Origin: JADJSS01 sp046329815
GTDB lineage: Bacteria > Bacteroidota > Bacteroidia > Chitinophagales > JADIYW01
Assembly: GCA_046329815.1 (NCBI GenBank)
Contig: JAXLTY010000003.1
Coordinates: 372,001-436,000, forward strand
Length of the DNA: 64,000 nt
Direction: 5' to 3'
Positions 1 to 8,217 of this stretch are shown one piece after another. The notes beneath the pieces are model-generated. The model saw nothing but the letters and a program-made list of their open reading frames with translations, had not been told where the DNA came from and ran no database searches. The stretch's first letter is position 1. Each line of letters begins with the position of its first letter. The position numbers and the translations under genes are program-made.

Positions 1-2
1 CA

Positions 3-1526
3 GTAATTGGTAAAGATGTTATTGAATCACTTACAATTGGTATGTATGATGATTCAAGGTTTATTTACCGAGAGTATATTCAAAATGCAGCCGACCAAAT
101 AGATAAGGCACGGCAACAAGGTTTGGTTGAAGATGGTGAAATTCACATCATAATTGACCCTGCAAAAAAAATCATATCAATTGAAGATGATGCAACAGGA
201 ATTGAAGAAAAAAAGGTTGTTGAAATTCTAAAGAACATAGCACAATCAACAAAACAAAGAGGTGTTGACAAAGGATTCAGAGGAATTGGAAGATTAGGCG
301 GATTAGGTTATTGCGAAAAACTTGTTTTTGAAACTTCTTTCAAGGGCGAACCTGTAAAATCAATAATGACTTGGGATGCAATTAAACTCAAAAGCATCAT
401 CAATAACAGAAATCAAAAAGAAGAAGCATCAGCAGTTATTGATGCAGTTACTTCATTAGAGAAAGCCAAAGAAAAACCCGAATCTCATTATTTCAAGGTT
501 ACTTTAATTGGTGTTACAAATAAAGACCTATTAGATGTTAAGGAAATCAGAAGTTACCTATCTATGGTTGCGCCAGTTCCTTTTAGCAATAAGTTTCTTT
601 ATGCAAAAAAGATTTACGCTGAACTTGAAAAAGAAGGTATTAAGCTAGATGAATATAAAACGTTCGTCAATGCCGACCAACTTTTTAAAGGTTACAATTC
701 ATACATCTACGAGGGAACTGATTCAACCAATAGAAAGAAAATTGGAGAAGTAATAGATCTTTTATTTTTCAAGGAATACGACAAAGAAAAAAATAAACTT
801 TTTTGGGGTTGGTATGGTATAACTGAAAAAAATCAATCTCTTAACCAAATAAATTTTTCGAGAGGTTTTCGCCTCAGAAAATCAAATATTCAAATCGGTA
901 ATGAAGATACTCTAACACGTTTTCATCGTGATAGAAGATTCCAGTTTTATTTTTTCGGAGAAGTTTATGGATTGCATCCCGACTTAATTCCAAATGCAAG
1001 ACGTGATAATTTTTCTGAAACCGATACCTATTATGATTTTGAGAATAAACTCAAACACTTCTTTCATACAACAATTCACAAGATTTGCTACACTGCATCG
1101 GACGTGAACAGTGCAGTAAAAGCTATTAACAACTACAATCAAATAGTTGAACAGTTTGAAAAGAAAAAAGAAGAAGGATTTATTGACAAAGCTGAACAAA
1201 AAACCTTCTTAGAAAATATCGAAAAGAAAAAGGAAGAAGCAGTAAAAGCAGAAAAAAAACTTGAAACAATAAAGGCAAAGTCAGCAGAAACGCTCACTCC
1301 TATTTCAAAGATTATTGAACGGGCAACTTCAAATCATACACTTGCAATTAAAAATGATGTTGACACAGAAGTAGCAACTAAACCCGTTTTCAGAACTGCT
1401 AAACTTTCAAGATTAAATAAGGGTGAGCAAAAGTTCCTTGGCAATATTTTCAGCATCATTCAAAATGTGCTACCAAAAGAAACAGCAGAATTATTAATCC
1501 AAAAGATTGAAGAAGAATATAAATAG
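3..1526 (+). CDS. GHKL (Hsp90/MORC-like) ATPase, 5'-truncated by window edge
   Basis: The reading frame is open from base 3 through the ATG at 42, and the upstream codons read VIGKDVIESLTIG. The gene therefore starts left of the window and 42 is an internal Met. Counting from that Met, the GHKL ATP-binding motifs are visible: N-box E11-x3-N15-x2-D18, a G1-like D50-A-T-G53 and a glycine-rich G2 box at 78-89 (GFRGIGRLGGLG). The C-terminal third (about residues 370-430) is Lys/Glu-rich and probably coiled-coil. Hsp90/MORC/MutL-type ATPases close as ATP-dependent clamps, and MORC-like members are known in bacterial conflict systems. The stop codon directly abuts the ATG of the radical-SAM gene, so the two are co-translated and probably act together. 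The substrate is unknown. Confidence 0.85.
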   Translation, partial: VIGKDVIESLTIGMYDDSRFIYREYIQNAADQIDKARQQGLVEDGEIHIIIDPAKKIISIEDDATGIEEKKVVEILKNIAQSTKQRGVDKGFRGIGRLGGLGYCEKLVFETSFKGEPVKSIMTWDAIKLKSIINNRNQKEEASAVIDAVTSLEKAKEKPESHYFKVTLIGVTNKDLLDVKEIRSYLSMVAPVPFSNKFLYAKKIYAELEKEGIKLDEYKTFVNADQLFKGYNSYIYEGTDSTNRKKIGEVIDLLFFKEYDKEKNKLFWGWYGITEKNQSLNQINFSRGFRLRKSNIQIGNEDTLTRFHRDRRFQFYFFGEVYGLHPDLIPNARRDNFSETDTYYDFENKLKHFFHTTIHKICYTASDVNSAVKAINNYNQIVEQFEKKKEEGFIDKAEQKTFLENIEKKKEEAVKAEKKLETIKAKSAETLTPISKIIERATSNHTLAIKNDVDTEVATKPVFRTAKLSRLNKGEQKFLGNIFSIIQNVLPKETAELLIQKIEEEYK

Positions 1527-3536
1527 ATGAAAAGAAAAATTCTACTTGTAGAACCTAATTATAAAAACAAATACCCGCCAATCGGGTTGATGAAGATTGC
1601 TACATATCACCGCAACTTAGGTGATGATGTGAAATTTTTCAAAGGTGATTTGAAAGATCTTGTTGTTGACCAGCTTTTTGAAAAATGCCTCAGAAAACTA
1701 AAGTCTATTGATGGTAATGTTAATTGGATTCAAAAAGCATTCTTTATAAAACTGTATATCAAAACAGGAAAAAAAGAAAATCTTGAAATGTTAGACTTGG
1801 GACGTAGTAAATATGCTCCTTTCGTAATACAGGCTTTGGAAGAATATTCAAGAAAATTTCGCAGAAAAGAATATGAACAAGAACCTCATTGGGACAGAAT
1901 CTATGTTACAACTCTTTTTACCTTTTATTGGAAAATCACGGTTGAAACAATTCATTTCGTAAAGAAATTGGTTAAAGACCCGACCCAAATTTTTGTTGGT
2001 GGTGTCTTGGCTTCACTGCTACACAAGGAACTTGAAGAAGAAACAGGAATAAAGCCGCATCAAGGTTTACTTGACAAACCCGGAATTTTAGATAAAGGCG
2101 ACAAAACAATTATTGACAATCTTCCACTTGATTATTCAATTCTTGACGAAATAGATTATCAATATCCAACTCAGAGTGCATATTTTACCTTTATGACTAA
2201 AGGTTGCACCCGAAAATGTGCCTTTTGCTCAGTTCCGATTTTAGAGCCAACATACAAGCCTAAAATTGAAACCAAATACAAGTTTGATGAAATCAAAAAA
2301 CTTTATGGTGAGCAACAGAATTTGTTGCTGATGGACAACAATGTTTTAGCCTCTCCAAATTTCCCTGAAATCATTGAAGAAATCAAAGCGATGGGTTTTG
2401 TAAAGGGGGCAACTTTTATAGAGCCAAATCAACTCGACATTTCTGTTAGAAATTTAAGAACACACAAAAATCAGAAAGCATATATCAAAAGAACATTCAA
2501 CCTATTTCAAGAATTACTGACACGATTAAAAGGTGAACACAAACAGTTTGCATACAATGTGCTTGACAATTACCAACTTCTAAACTTTGAAACAACTACA
2601 AAGGAGAATTTGCTTGCAGCATACAAAGAGCTAAAAGAGTTAAACGAAAAGTATAGAAACAAAGCACCGAAACAACGGTATGTTGACTTTAATCAAGGAA
2701 CTGATGCTAGATATGTAACTGACGAGTTGATGAAGTTAATGAGTGAAATTCCAATCCGACCATTGCGAATTGCATTTGATTACATTGGTATGAAGGACAA
2801 ATATATCAATGCGGTTAAGTTGGCTGCAAAATATGGTATCAAGGAACTTTCAAATTACATCCTTTACAATTTCAACGACAAGCCCGAAGACCTTTACAAT
2901 CGTTTAGAAATTAACATTCAGCTTTGCAAGGATTACAACATTGACATCTTTTCTTTTCCGATGAAGTATATTCCATTGTTTGGAGAAGATGCTAAGCACA
3001 GAGAATACACAGGTAAACATTGGAACAAAAAGTTTATTCGTGCAATACAATCAGTATTAAATGTTACTAAAGGAATTGTTGCACCAGCTACCAAAAACGA
3101 CAAGACTTCATTTTTTCATAAAGCATTTGGTAACGACTTAGAAGAGTTCTATGAAATTCTTTATATGCCTGAAACATACATAGTTTACAGAAGTGTTTTT
3201 GAAAAGAAACTTGGCTATACTGACATTTGGAGAGAGGAATATAAAGCGATTAAGTCAAGCGGGAATTGGGACGAAGCAAAAGCAATTATTGAGACAAATG
3301 ACTTTTCCCAAATTGAGGAAATCACTACAAACCCTGCTATCAGACAGTTTTTAAGACATTACCAAATTCAACGAGGAAGCATAAACAACGAGGACAAAGA
3401 ATATAAAGCACTCAAAAAACAATATGACAAACTTATCCAGTCTGACAGATTCATTGACTTGACTTTAACATATGACTTTGAGGAAGAACAACCCAAACTA
3501 AAACCAAAAAAGAAAATAAAAGTGATGACATATTAG
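1527..3536 (+). CDS. radical SAM protein with B12-binding-like N-terminus
   Basis: This 669-residue protein carries the radical-SAM CxxxCxxC iron-sulphur motif at C227, C231 and C234 (GCTRKCAFC). The N-terminus (KILLVEPNYKNKYPPIGLMK) and the FVGG stretch near residue 157 resemble the cobalamin-binding Rossmann fold that precedes the SAM barrel in the B12-binding radical SAM class. No clear cobalamin DxHxxG motif was seen, so B12 use is uncertain. At about 670 residues it is longer than most simple radical-SAM enzymes, with a long unassigned C-terminal part. It starts with zero spacing after the GHKL ATPase. The substrate is unknown. It is followed by a palindromic hairpin and then by attC site 1, so the pair appears to be integron cargo. 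Confidence 0.85.
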   Translation: MKRKILLVEPNYKNKYPPIGLMKIATYHRNLGDDVKFFKGDLKDLVVDQLFEKCLRKLKSIDGNVNWIQKAFFIKLYIKTGKKENLEMLDLGRSKYAPFVIQALEEYSRKFRRKEYEQEPHWDRIYVTTLFTFYWKITVETIHFVKKLVKDPTQIFVGGVLASLLHKELEEETGIKPHQGLLDKPGILDKGDKTIIDNLPLDYSILDEIDYQYPTQSAYFTFMTKGCTRKCAFCSVPILEPTYKPKIETKYKFDEIKKLYGEQQNLLLMDNNVLASPNFPEIIEEIKAMGFVKGATFIEPNQLDISVRNLRTHKNQKAYIKRTFNLFQELLTRLKGEHKQFAYNVLDNYQLLNFETTTKENLLAAYKELKELNEKYRNKAPKQRYVDFNQGTDARYVTDELMKLMSEIPIRPLRIAFDYIGMKDKYINAVKLAAKYGIKELSNYILYNFNDKPEDLYNRLEINIQLCKDYNIDIFSFPMKYIPLFGEDAKHREYTGKHWNKKFIRAIQSVLNVTKGIVAPATKNDKTSFFHKAFGNDLEEFYEILYMPETYIVYRSVFEKKLGYTDIWREEYKAIKSSGNWDEAKAIIETNDFSQIEEITTNPAIRQFLRHYQIQRGSINNEDKEYKALKKQYDKLIQSDRFIDLTLTYDFEEEQPKLKPKKKIKVMTY

Positions 3537-3545
3537 CCAACGCAT

Positions 3546-3611
3546 TTGGTGGCACATTTGCAAAACAGCACAAGCCCACGCTAAAGCCAAGTTTTGCAAA
3601 AGAGCCACCAA
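3546..3611. repeat. palindromic element copy 1 (8+10 bp stem)
   Basis: TTGGTGGC (3546-3553), an ACA internal-loop side, then TTTGCAAAAC (3557-3566) pair with GTTTTGCAAA (3591-3600), AGA and GCCACCAA (3604-3611). The same architecture with different but still complementary stem sequence recurs at 12918-12982, and in permuted half order at 10229-10292. Flanks GCCAACGCAT and GCAAACGCAC are shared with the copy at 12918. It may also act as a transcription terminator for the radical-SAM gene. Confidence 0.75.
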
Positions 3612-3676
3612 GCAAACGCACAGACAACAGCAACGATGGACGGACACAACAACACTACACGAAAAAGAAGGGCAGC

Positions 3677-3808
3677 ACACAACAGCAGTTTGGCAAAATG
3701 GCGGGTGACGTGCTTCTATGACAGTTTAGTGCTTAACCAAAGTGCAGTTCTCCGATTGAACATTTGTGCTAAAATGCCGCCACTTCGCCAAGCTGCAAAA
3801 CGTTGTGT
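3677..3808 (+). other. attC site 1
   Basis: Inverse core ACACAAC (3677-3683) is the exact complement of core GTTGTGT (3802-3808). Between them the arms AGTTTGGC..TGGCGG and CCGCCACTTCGCCAAGCT pair with unpaired bases, the usual attC bottom-strand fold. The site closes the ATPase/radical-SAM cassette. It is of the same family as attC 8 at 13044. Confidence 0.85.
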
Positions 3809-3890
3809 GTTAGTTTAATAGACAATATAAATAAAAGCGGGAAAGCTGAAAACGCATTAGAGTAAGCACAATATAAATCTATAAATTTTT

Positions 3891-4295
3891 ATGAAAAGAA
3901 TTTTGACAACATTTATTGCAATCTTGACAATCTTATTTGCAACGACATCATGTAAAAAAGATGAAACAAAAAAAACGACACAAGTAACTATCAACGTGAA
4001 AAACGGTTCTGGTGTTGCACAAGCTGGTATTAGTGTTCACATGTATTCTAAGACTGTTTTTACTGTACAAGGAAATGACCCATTTTTTGCAAGTAAATCA
4101 GCGACAACTGGTAGCGACGGAAATGCAGTATTTAATATAGTAAATCCTGACGACGTATTATGGACTTCTTCTAATACTTCAGAAGAATTCTATTTTGGAA
4201 TCGTTTATAAAATTGGTGCTATTGATAAGGAAAAACATACAATTGTAACGGTAAGTGAAGGTGACACAAAAAGTGCGAGTTTAGTCGCGAATTAA
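3891..4295 (+). CDS. small lipoprotein with predicted Ig-like/CnaB-like fold
   Basis: This 134-residue protein has a lipoprotein signal peptide with the lipobox-like TTSC followed by KKDE, typical of Bacteroidota surface or periplasmic lipoproteins. After it, strands VTINVKNGSGVAQAG..VHMYSK and the motif TTGSDGNAVFNI resemble a beta-sandwich regulatory or Ig-like domain in which a polypeptide 'argument' is followed by DGxAxF. It is the only gene of its cassette (3803-4429). Its 5' leader resembles that of the following cassette. The function is unknown. Confidence 0.75.
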   Translation: MKRILTTFIAILTILFATTSCKKDETKKTTQVTINVKNGSGVAQAGISVHMYSKTVFTVQGNDPFFASKSATTGSDGNAVFNIVNPDDVLWTSSNTSEEFYFGIVYKIGAIDKEKHTIVTVSEGDTKSASLVAN

Positions 4296-4305
4296 AAAAA
4301 CCAAC

Positions 4306-4435
4306 ACACAACATAAAATTGGCAATAGTTGTGGTAGATTTGGTATTTTAAGTTTTGTGTAATAAATTAAATTTGTAAATAAGTGATAGTTCGTGCTAAA
4401 CATGCACAACCATCGCCAATTTTCAACCGTTGTGT
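4306..4435 (+). other. attC site 2
   Basis: Inverse core ACACAAC (4306-4312) and core GTTGTGT (4429-4435) are complementary. The inner arms TTGGCAATAGTTGTGG and CACAACCATCGCCAA pair with extrahelical bases. It belongs to the ~130-bp family shared with attC 3, 4, 10 and 12. Confidence 0.9.
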
Positions 4436-4507
4436 GTAAGTTTACATAGACAATAAACAGGGACGCTGAAAACTGCATTTTGAAAGAGTAGGCATAAAAA
4501 TAAAATT

Positions 4508-4807
4508 ATGAAATCAAAGACATTTTTATTGAGTATCATTTTTACAATGACTCTAACATTGAATGCACAAAATAGCAAACAATGTAAATTATGGATTTTT
4601 TGTCCGTCAAGTACAATAATCTGCAGTAACAATCAGCAATACCAACTAATTGAAAGTGCAAATGGAAATTTAGAAGGTGGAATTAAATTTGTTAAAGATA
4701 AAAAAGGTTGTTGGGTTCTAAAAAAACAAAATCAAACTGTACCAGAGACAAAAGTAAGTTGGTATAAAAGATTATTTGGTTCAAATTCTGTAAAACCTAA
4801 AAAATAA
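4508..4807 (+). CDS. small exported protein of unknown function
   Basis: This 99-residue protein has an N-terminal signal peptide (hydrophobic stretch ending LNAQN). The mature part contains four cysteines (about positions 26, 32, 39 and 68) that could form disulphides, and a basic tail (KPKK). No family is recognised. It is the first gene of a three-gene cassette, with 5 bp to the next gene. Confidence 0.7.
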   Translation: MKSKTFLLSIIFTMTLTLNAQNSKQCKLWIFCPSSTIICSNNQQYQLIESANGNLEGGIKFVKDKKGCWVLKKQNQTVPETKVSWYKRLFGSNSVKPKK

Positions 4808-4812
4808 TATTT

Positions 4813-5325
4813 ATGAGAAAAATACTTTTATGCATTTCATTTATTTTGTTTATTCAAATTGTAAATGCACAACAAAATGCAACAACAGACGATGGAAGAA
4901 AAGTTGTATTGAATACTGATGGAACTTGGAAATACGCTGACAACACCAATACAACAAATACTAATACAAACACATCCACCACTATAAGCACAGGAAAAAC
5001 AGCAGAATGTGAAGAATATGAATATGGTACAATAGTTATTACAAATAACAAAGACATAGATATTAGTATTTACTTCAAAGGATTACAAAAGCTAATCAAT
5101 AATCCAGAATATGGAAACAGAGTTGGAATGAATGTAAAAGATAAAAAAATATGGCGAAGCAAAAGTGAAGAATTCATTATTCCTGCTGGTGAAACAAGAA
5201 AAATATACAAAGTTATGGTTGGCGCATATACTTATAGCGTTATGAACACGCTACATACACAGAAAATAGCTAATGGAGATGTGGATGTTCCTCAATGCAC
5301 AGAAGATATGATTGAAATTAATTAA
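4813..5325 (+). CDS. exported protein with DGRKVVLNTDGTWKY motif
   Basis: This 170-residue protein has a signal peptide ending VNAQQ. It is followed by TDDGRKVVLNTDGTWKYA, a segment common near the N-terminus of small exported Bacteroidota proteins, then a Thr/Asn-rich low-complexity linker (about residues 42-60) and a globular C-terminal domain with two cysteines. It lies between the other two exported-protein genes of the cassette, with 26 bp to the next start. The biochemical role is unknown. Confidence 0.75.
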   Translation: MRKILLCISFILFIQIVNAQQNATTDDGRKVVLNTDGTWKYADNTNTTNTNTNTSTTISTGKTAECEEYEYGTIVITNNKDIDISIYFKGLQKLINNPEYGNRVGMNVKDKKIWRSKSEEFIIPAGETRKIYKVMVGAYTYSVMNTLHTQKIANGDVDVPQCTEDMIEIN

Positions 5326-5351
5326 TTAAAAAAACACATAAAACATAAATT

Positions 5352-6872
5352 ATGAAGAATATATTTCTATTTATTTTCATTTTCATGAGCTATAACTCAA
5401 TAAATGCTCAAACAAATTACGAAGATGTGGTTTACTTAAAAAATGGCTCTATAATTCATGGAATTATAATCGAACAAATTCCCAATGAATCTATAAAAAT
5501 TAAAAGTGGGCAAAATATTTTCGTTTATAAAATCAGTGAAGTACAAAAAATGACAAAAGAAGAAGTTACTTCGCCCTCCGCTAATCCTAACAACATATCA
5601 TCCCAAACTATCACATACGATGGGAAAAGTATGGAAATATACTTAAAGAATAAATTAGAAACTGAATCTGCAGGTGCATTACAGTATTTAGACTTTAAGA
5701 AGACAGATGGTGCTTCTAAAGTTGTGGATGGACAAAGTTGGTATACTTTATATTTTACATTTACTTTTCAACCAACAATAAATGTATGGAAGAATGGTAA
5801 TTCGGGAATAACTTCTTTTGCTGCTGGTGGTTTCTGGACAGATTTTAAAGTTTGGACTAAAGAATTAACTGGCTGGGATGCCCAATTAGCTATGGATCAA
5901 AAATTATACAAGGCTAATCAACCTATCAGATTGACTGGCAGAAGTGAGTTGTATAAAACTGAAACAGGATGGAAGATAAGTAAATTAACATTTAACCGAC
6001 AAGAATTACTTTCAGCATCCGAAGCTAGTCAAATGGAAAAAGAAAAAGTTGCAGATATTAATAGCACTTTAAATAATTCTTCATCATCCAACCCATATAA
6101 TCAAATTGAGAAAAGAACATACTTCGTTGACAATTTACCAAATTTTAAAAATGCAACTATTGAATTATCAAAAATAGAAAGTTTAAGCACAAACTTTAAC
6201 GTGTCTGAAGTACAAGATATTATTATAAAAGCATTTGAAAATAGTAGCAGATTTGAATCAAATACAAGAGATAAATCTGTAAATAATTTCTCCTATGAAT
6301 TTACAATTACTAGCTTAAATTACACCTTTGACCAAGGTAAAAAAGCAGTATCTAATGAACCATATGCTGGTTATTCATGTAAACTATTATTGAAATATAA
6401 ACTTGTTAATAAAACCAACAATAGTACCGTTTATGAAGAAACATTAACATTTGAAGGTGGAGACCCAAAATTGGACACGGACAAATCGAATGCGTATAAT
6501 TTGTGTCTAAAAAGATTATCAAAAACAATAAGTAATTTAATTTTATTTTATAGTCCAGTTTTAAGCAATTTTGAAAGTGTTGAATCAAGTGATAAAAAAG
6601 GCTTTCCTAAATTCATTTATCTCGACAACTCAAAGTATTTTAGTACTGATATGAATATTTTTTTTGTAATTGTTGAAGAAAGTAATATATACTACAAAGG
6701 CGGTAAATTAACTTATTCTAATGCAATTGCTACTTGTGATTTAAAAGGAATAAACGACAATAAATTAAAATGTAAAATTCTAAGCGGAGAAGAAAAACTT
6801 AAAAGCTATATAGACAACGGAAAAAAAATAGTTGCTGTATCATCAATAATTAAGCCAGAGAAAGTTGAATAA
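5352..6872 (+). CDS. exported protein with N-terminal 'LKNGSIIHGIIIEQIP' domain
   Basis: This 506-residue protein has a signal peptide ending INAQT. It continues with DVVYLKNGSIIHGIIIEQIP..IKIKSG..FVYKISEVQKM, a short beta domain often found at the start of exported Bacteroidota proteins. Two further regions follow without recognised families: about 90-230, and about 255-400, where the text resembles the DUF-type domains that bind or respond to envelope signals. The gene ends 8 bp before the R'' of attC 3. It is the largest gene of the cassette 4430-6881+. Confidence 0.75.
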   Translation: MKNIFLFIFIFMSYNSINAQTNYEDVVYLKNGSIIHGIIIEQIPNESIKIKSGQNIFVYKISEVQKMTKEEVTSPSANPNNISSQTITYDGKSMEIYLKNKLETESAGALQYLDFKKTDGASKVVDGQSWYTLYFTFTFQPTINVWKNGNSGITSFAAGGFWTDFKVWTKELTGWDAQLAMDQKLYKANQPIRLTGRSELYKTETGWKISKLTFNRQELLSASEASQMEKEKVADINSTLNNSSSSNPYNQIEKRTYFVDNLPNFKNATIELSKIESLSTNFNVSEVQDIIIKAFENSSRFESNTRDKSVNNFSYEFTITSLNYTFDQGKKAVSNEPYAGYSCKLLLKYKLVNKTNNSTVYEETLTFEGGDPKLDTDKSNAYNLCLKRLSKTISNLILFYSPVLSNFESVESSDKKGFPKFIYLDNSKYFSTDMNIFFVIVEESNIYYKGGKLTYSNAIATCDLKGINDNKLKCKILSGEEKLKSYIDNGKKIVAVSSIIKPEKVE

Positions 6873-6880
6873 AAACCTAC

Positions 6881-7010
6881 ACACAACAAAAAATTGGCAA
6901 TAGTTGTGATAGATTTGGTAATTGAAGTTTTGTGTAATAAATTTAATTTGTAAATAAGTGTTGGTTTGTGCTAAACACGCACAACCATCGCCAATTTTCA
7001 GCCGTTGGCT
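6881..7010 (+). other. attC site 3
   Basis: R'' ACACAAC (6881-6887) complements the 5' junction GTTGTGT of its own cassette at 4429. The new core GTTGGCT is at 7004-7010. The arms are as in attC 2 (TTGGCAATAGTTGTG/CACAACCATCGCCAA). Confidence 0.9.
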
Positions 7011-7031
7011 GCAACACAAAATGAAACCACA

Positions 7032-7514
7032 ATGAGAAATTACACAAAAATTATTCTGATTTGCATAATATTAAACAGTTGTGTTAGACATGAAAATAAA
7101 AGTACAGAAAAAATTAGTGAAGCAACAGTATCTAATGACACGATAATAAAAGACAAATGTTATGAAATAGGAAAGTTAATATTTGAAAATAATTGTGCTA
7201 GTTGTCACGCTACAGATAAGAAACTTGTTGCGCCACCGTTTCAGAAAATTAGAAACGCTTATGGTTTAGATTGGTGTGTATCATTTATAAATAATAATGA
7301 GAAAATGATTATGAATAATGACACAAAAGCAAATTATATATACTTATCATACAATAAACAAATAATGACAAAATTTCCAGCGTTAGATAAGAATACAATT
7401 AATTGTATTCTTGAATATGTTGATTCTTTTAAAATAATAGACTCAAGTTATTATGAACATTATAAATATTCGGAAAGTGAAATGAAAGCTAAGATAAACG
7501 ATTTAGAAAATTAG
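7032..7514 (+). CDS. lipoprotein c-type cytochrome (cassette copy 1)
   Basis: This 160-residue protein has a lipobox LNSC (C17) and a single haem-binding CxxCH motif, C55-A-S-C58-H59, followed by a typical class I cytochrome c helix pattern. A membrane-anchored periplasmic electron carrier or sensor is therefore likely. The ATG at 7032 is preferred over the in-frame TTG at 7005, because TTG would start inside the attC core. The whole 654-bp cassette (7005-7658) recurs unchanged at 13604-14257. Confidence 0.85.
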   Translation: MRNYTKIILICIILNSCVRHENKSTEKISEATVSNDTIIKDKCYEIGKLIFENNCASCHATDKKLVAPPFQKIRNAYGLDWCVSFINNNEKMIMNNDTKANYIYLSYNKQIMTKFPALDKNTINCILEYVDSFKIIDSSYYEHYKYSESEMKAKINDLEN

Positions 7515-7534
7515 TCAAATATTGAATGTGCAGC

Positions 7535-7664
7535 AGCCAACAAAAAATTGGCAATAGTTGTGGTAGATTTGGTAAATTAAGTTTTGTGTAATAAATTTAA
7601 TTTGTAAATAAGTGTTGGTTTGTGCTAAACACGCACAACCATCGCCAATTTTCAACCGTTAGAG
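7535..7664 (+). other. attC site 4
   Basis: R'' AGCCAAC (7535-7541) is the exact complement of GTTGGCT at the start of its cassette (7004). The core GTTAGAG is at 7658-7664. Same family as attC 2. Confidence 0.9.
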
Positions 7665-8091
7665 CGCAATTTTAAGCCACTGCAAAACAATGAAAACTGT
7701 AGTGAATTTCAGAGGAGCAAAACGATAGTAAAAACTAAAAGATTTTTACGTTGAGTATTGGCGACGAATCGCGGGAAAAGTTTACTTTTCAAAGCGTGAG
7801 ACGCTTACAATACTCACCAAAGTTACAAGAAAAAAAATTGTGAAACAATAGTTTGAGTGTAACTTATCGTTTTGATAAAATGAGTTTTCACGGCAAAAAT
7901 GACTGCGGAAATACAAGTATTTACGACAATAATTTTTGCCTAAATGTTTTGCAGTGCGAGCAGCTTAAAACTGGAACTGTTTTAGTAAATTGCATAAACT
8001 AAAACAGCGCATAACTGGCAGTTTTGCAAAATGAGTTGACAATGTAAGCATGGTTCTTCGGACTCAACTCACTTCGCAAAACTGCCGGGCG
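7659..8091 (+). ncRNA. structured non-coding integron cassette, copy 1
   Basis: No ORF is present, but complementary segments cover nearly the whole 433 bp. Stem 1: 7670-7677/7963-7970 plus 7678-7689/7945-7956. Stem 2: 7691-7698/7883-7890. Stem 3: 7718-7727/7865-7874. Hairpin: 7728-7734/7743-7749. Stem 5: 7752-7760/7808-7816, enclosing three hairpins (7761-7772, 7775-7790 and 7792-7806). Hairpin 7821-7827/7858-7864 with inner 7837-7849. Hairpin 7892-7900/7932-7940 with inner 7909-7922. Hairpin 7977-7986/7998-8007. Last comes the attC. The topology is a closed multi-branch junction. Whether it works as RNA or as folded single-stranded DNA is inference. Strand + is assigned from array orientation only. 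Confidence 0.7.
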
Positions 8092-8097
8092 TTGTAA
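8009..8097 (+). other. attC site 5 (short type)
   Basis: R'' GCATAAC (8009-8015) and core GTTGTAA (8091-8097). The long arm TGGCAGTTTTGCAAAATGAG pairs with CTCACTTCGCAAAACTGCC. It is an ~89-bp site used by all non-coding cassettes. Confidence 0.88.
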
Positions 8098-8217
8098 GCA
8101 AGTATTATGAAAAGATAATACATAAATGTTCGGACACTTATACCACCATAAGACTAAAAAATGGAACTAAATTAAAAATACATTAAAAAATATTTATAAA
8201 CAAGTTAAAATAATAAA

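Noticed and set aside
3594..3818. ORF overlapping attC 1 (74 codons)
   Set aside because: It lies within the palindrome and attC, has no protein-like features and no partner.
7005..7031. TTG start for the cytochrome c gene at 7005
   Set aside because: It lies in the attC core; ATG at 7032 fits the signal peptide.
7659..8091. Structured cassette as a group II or group I intron
   Set aside because: No reverse transcriptase, no recognisable domain V or P7-like core, and cassette ends at the attC core.
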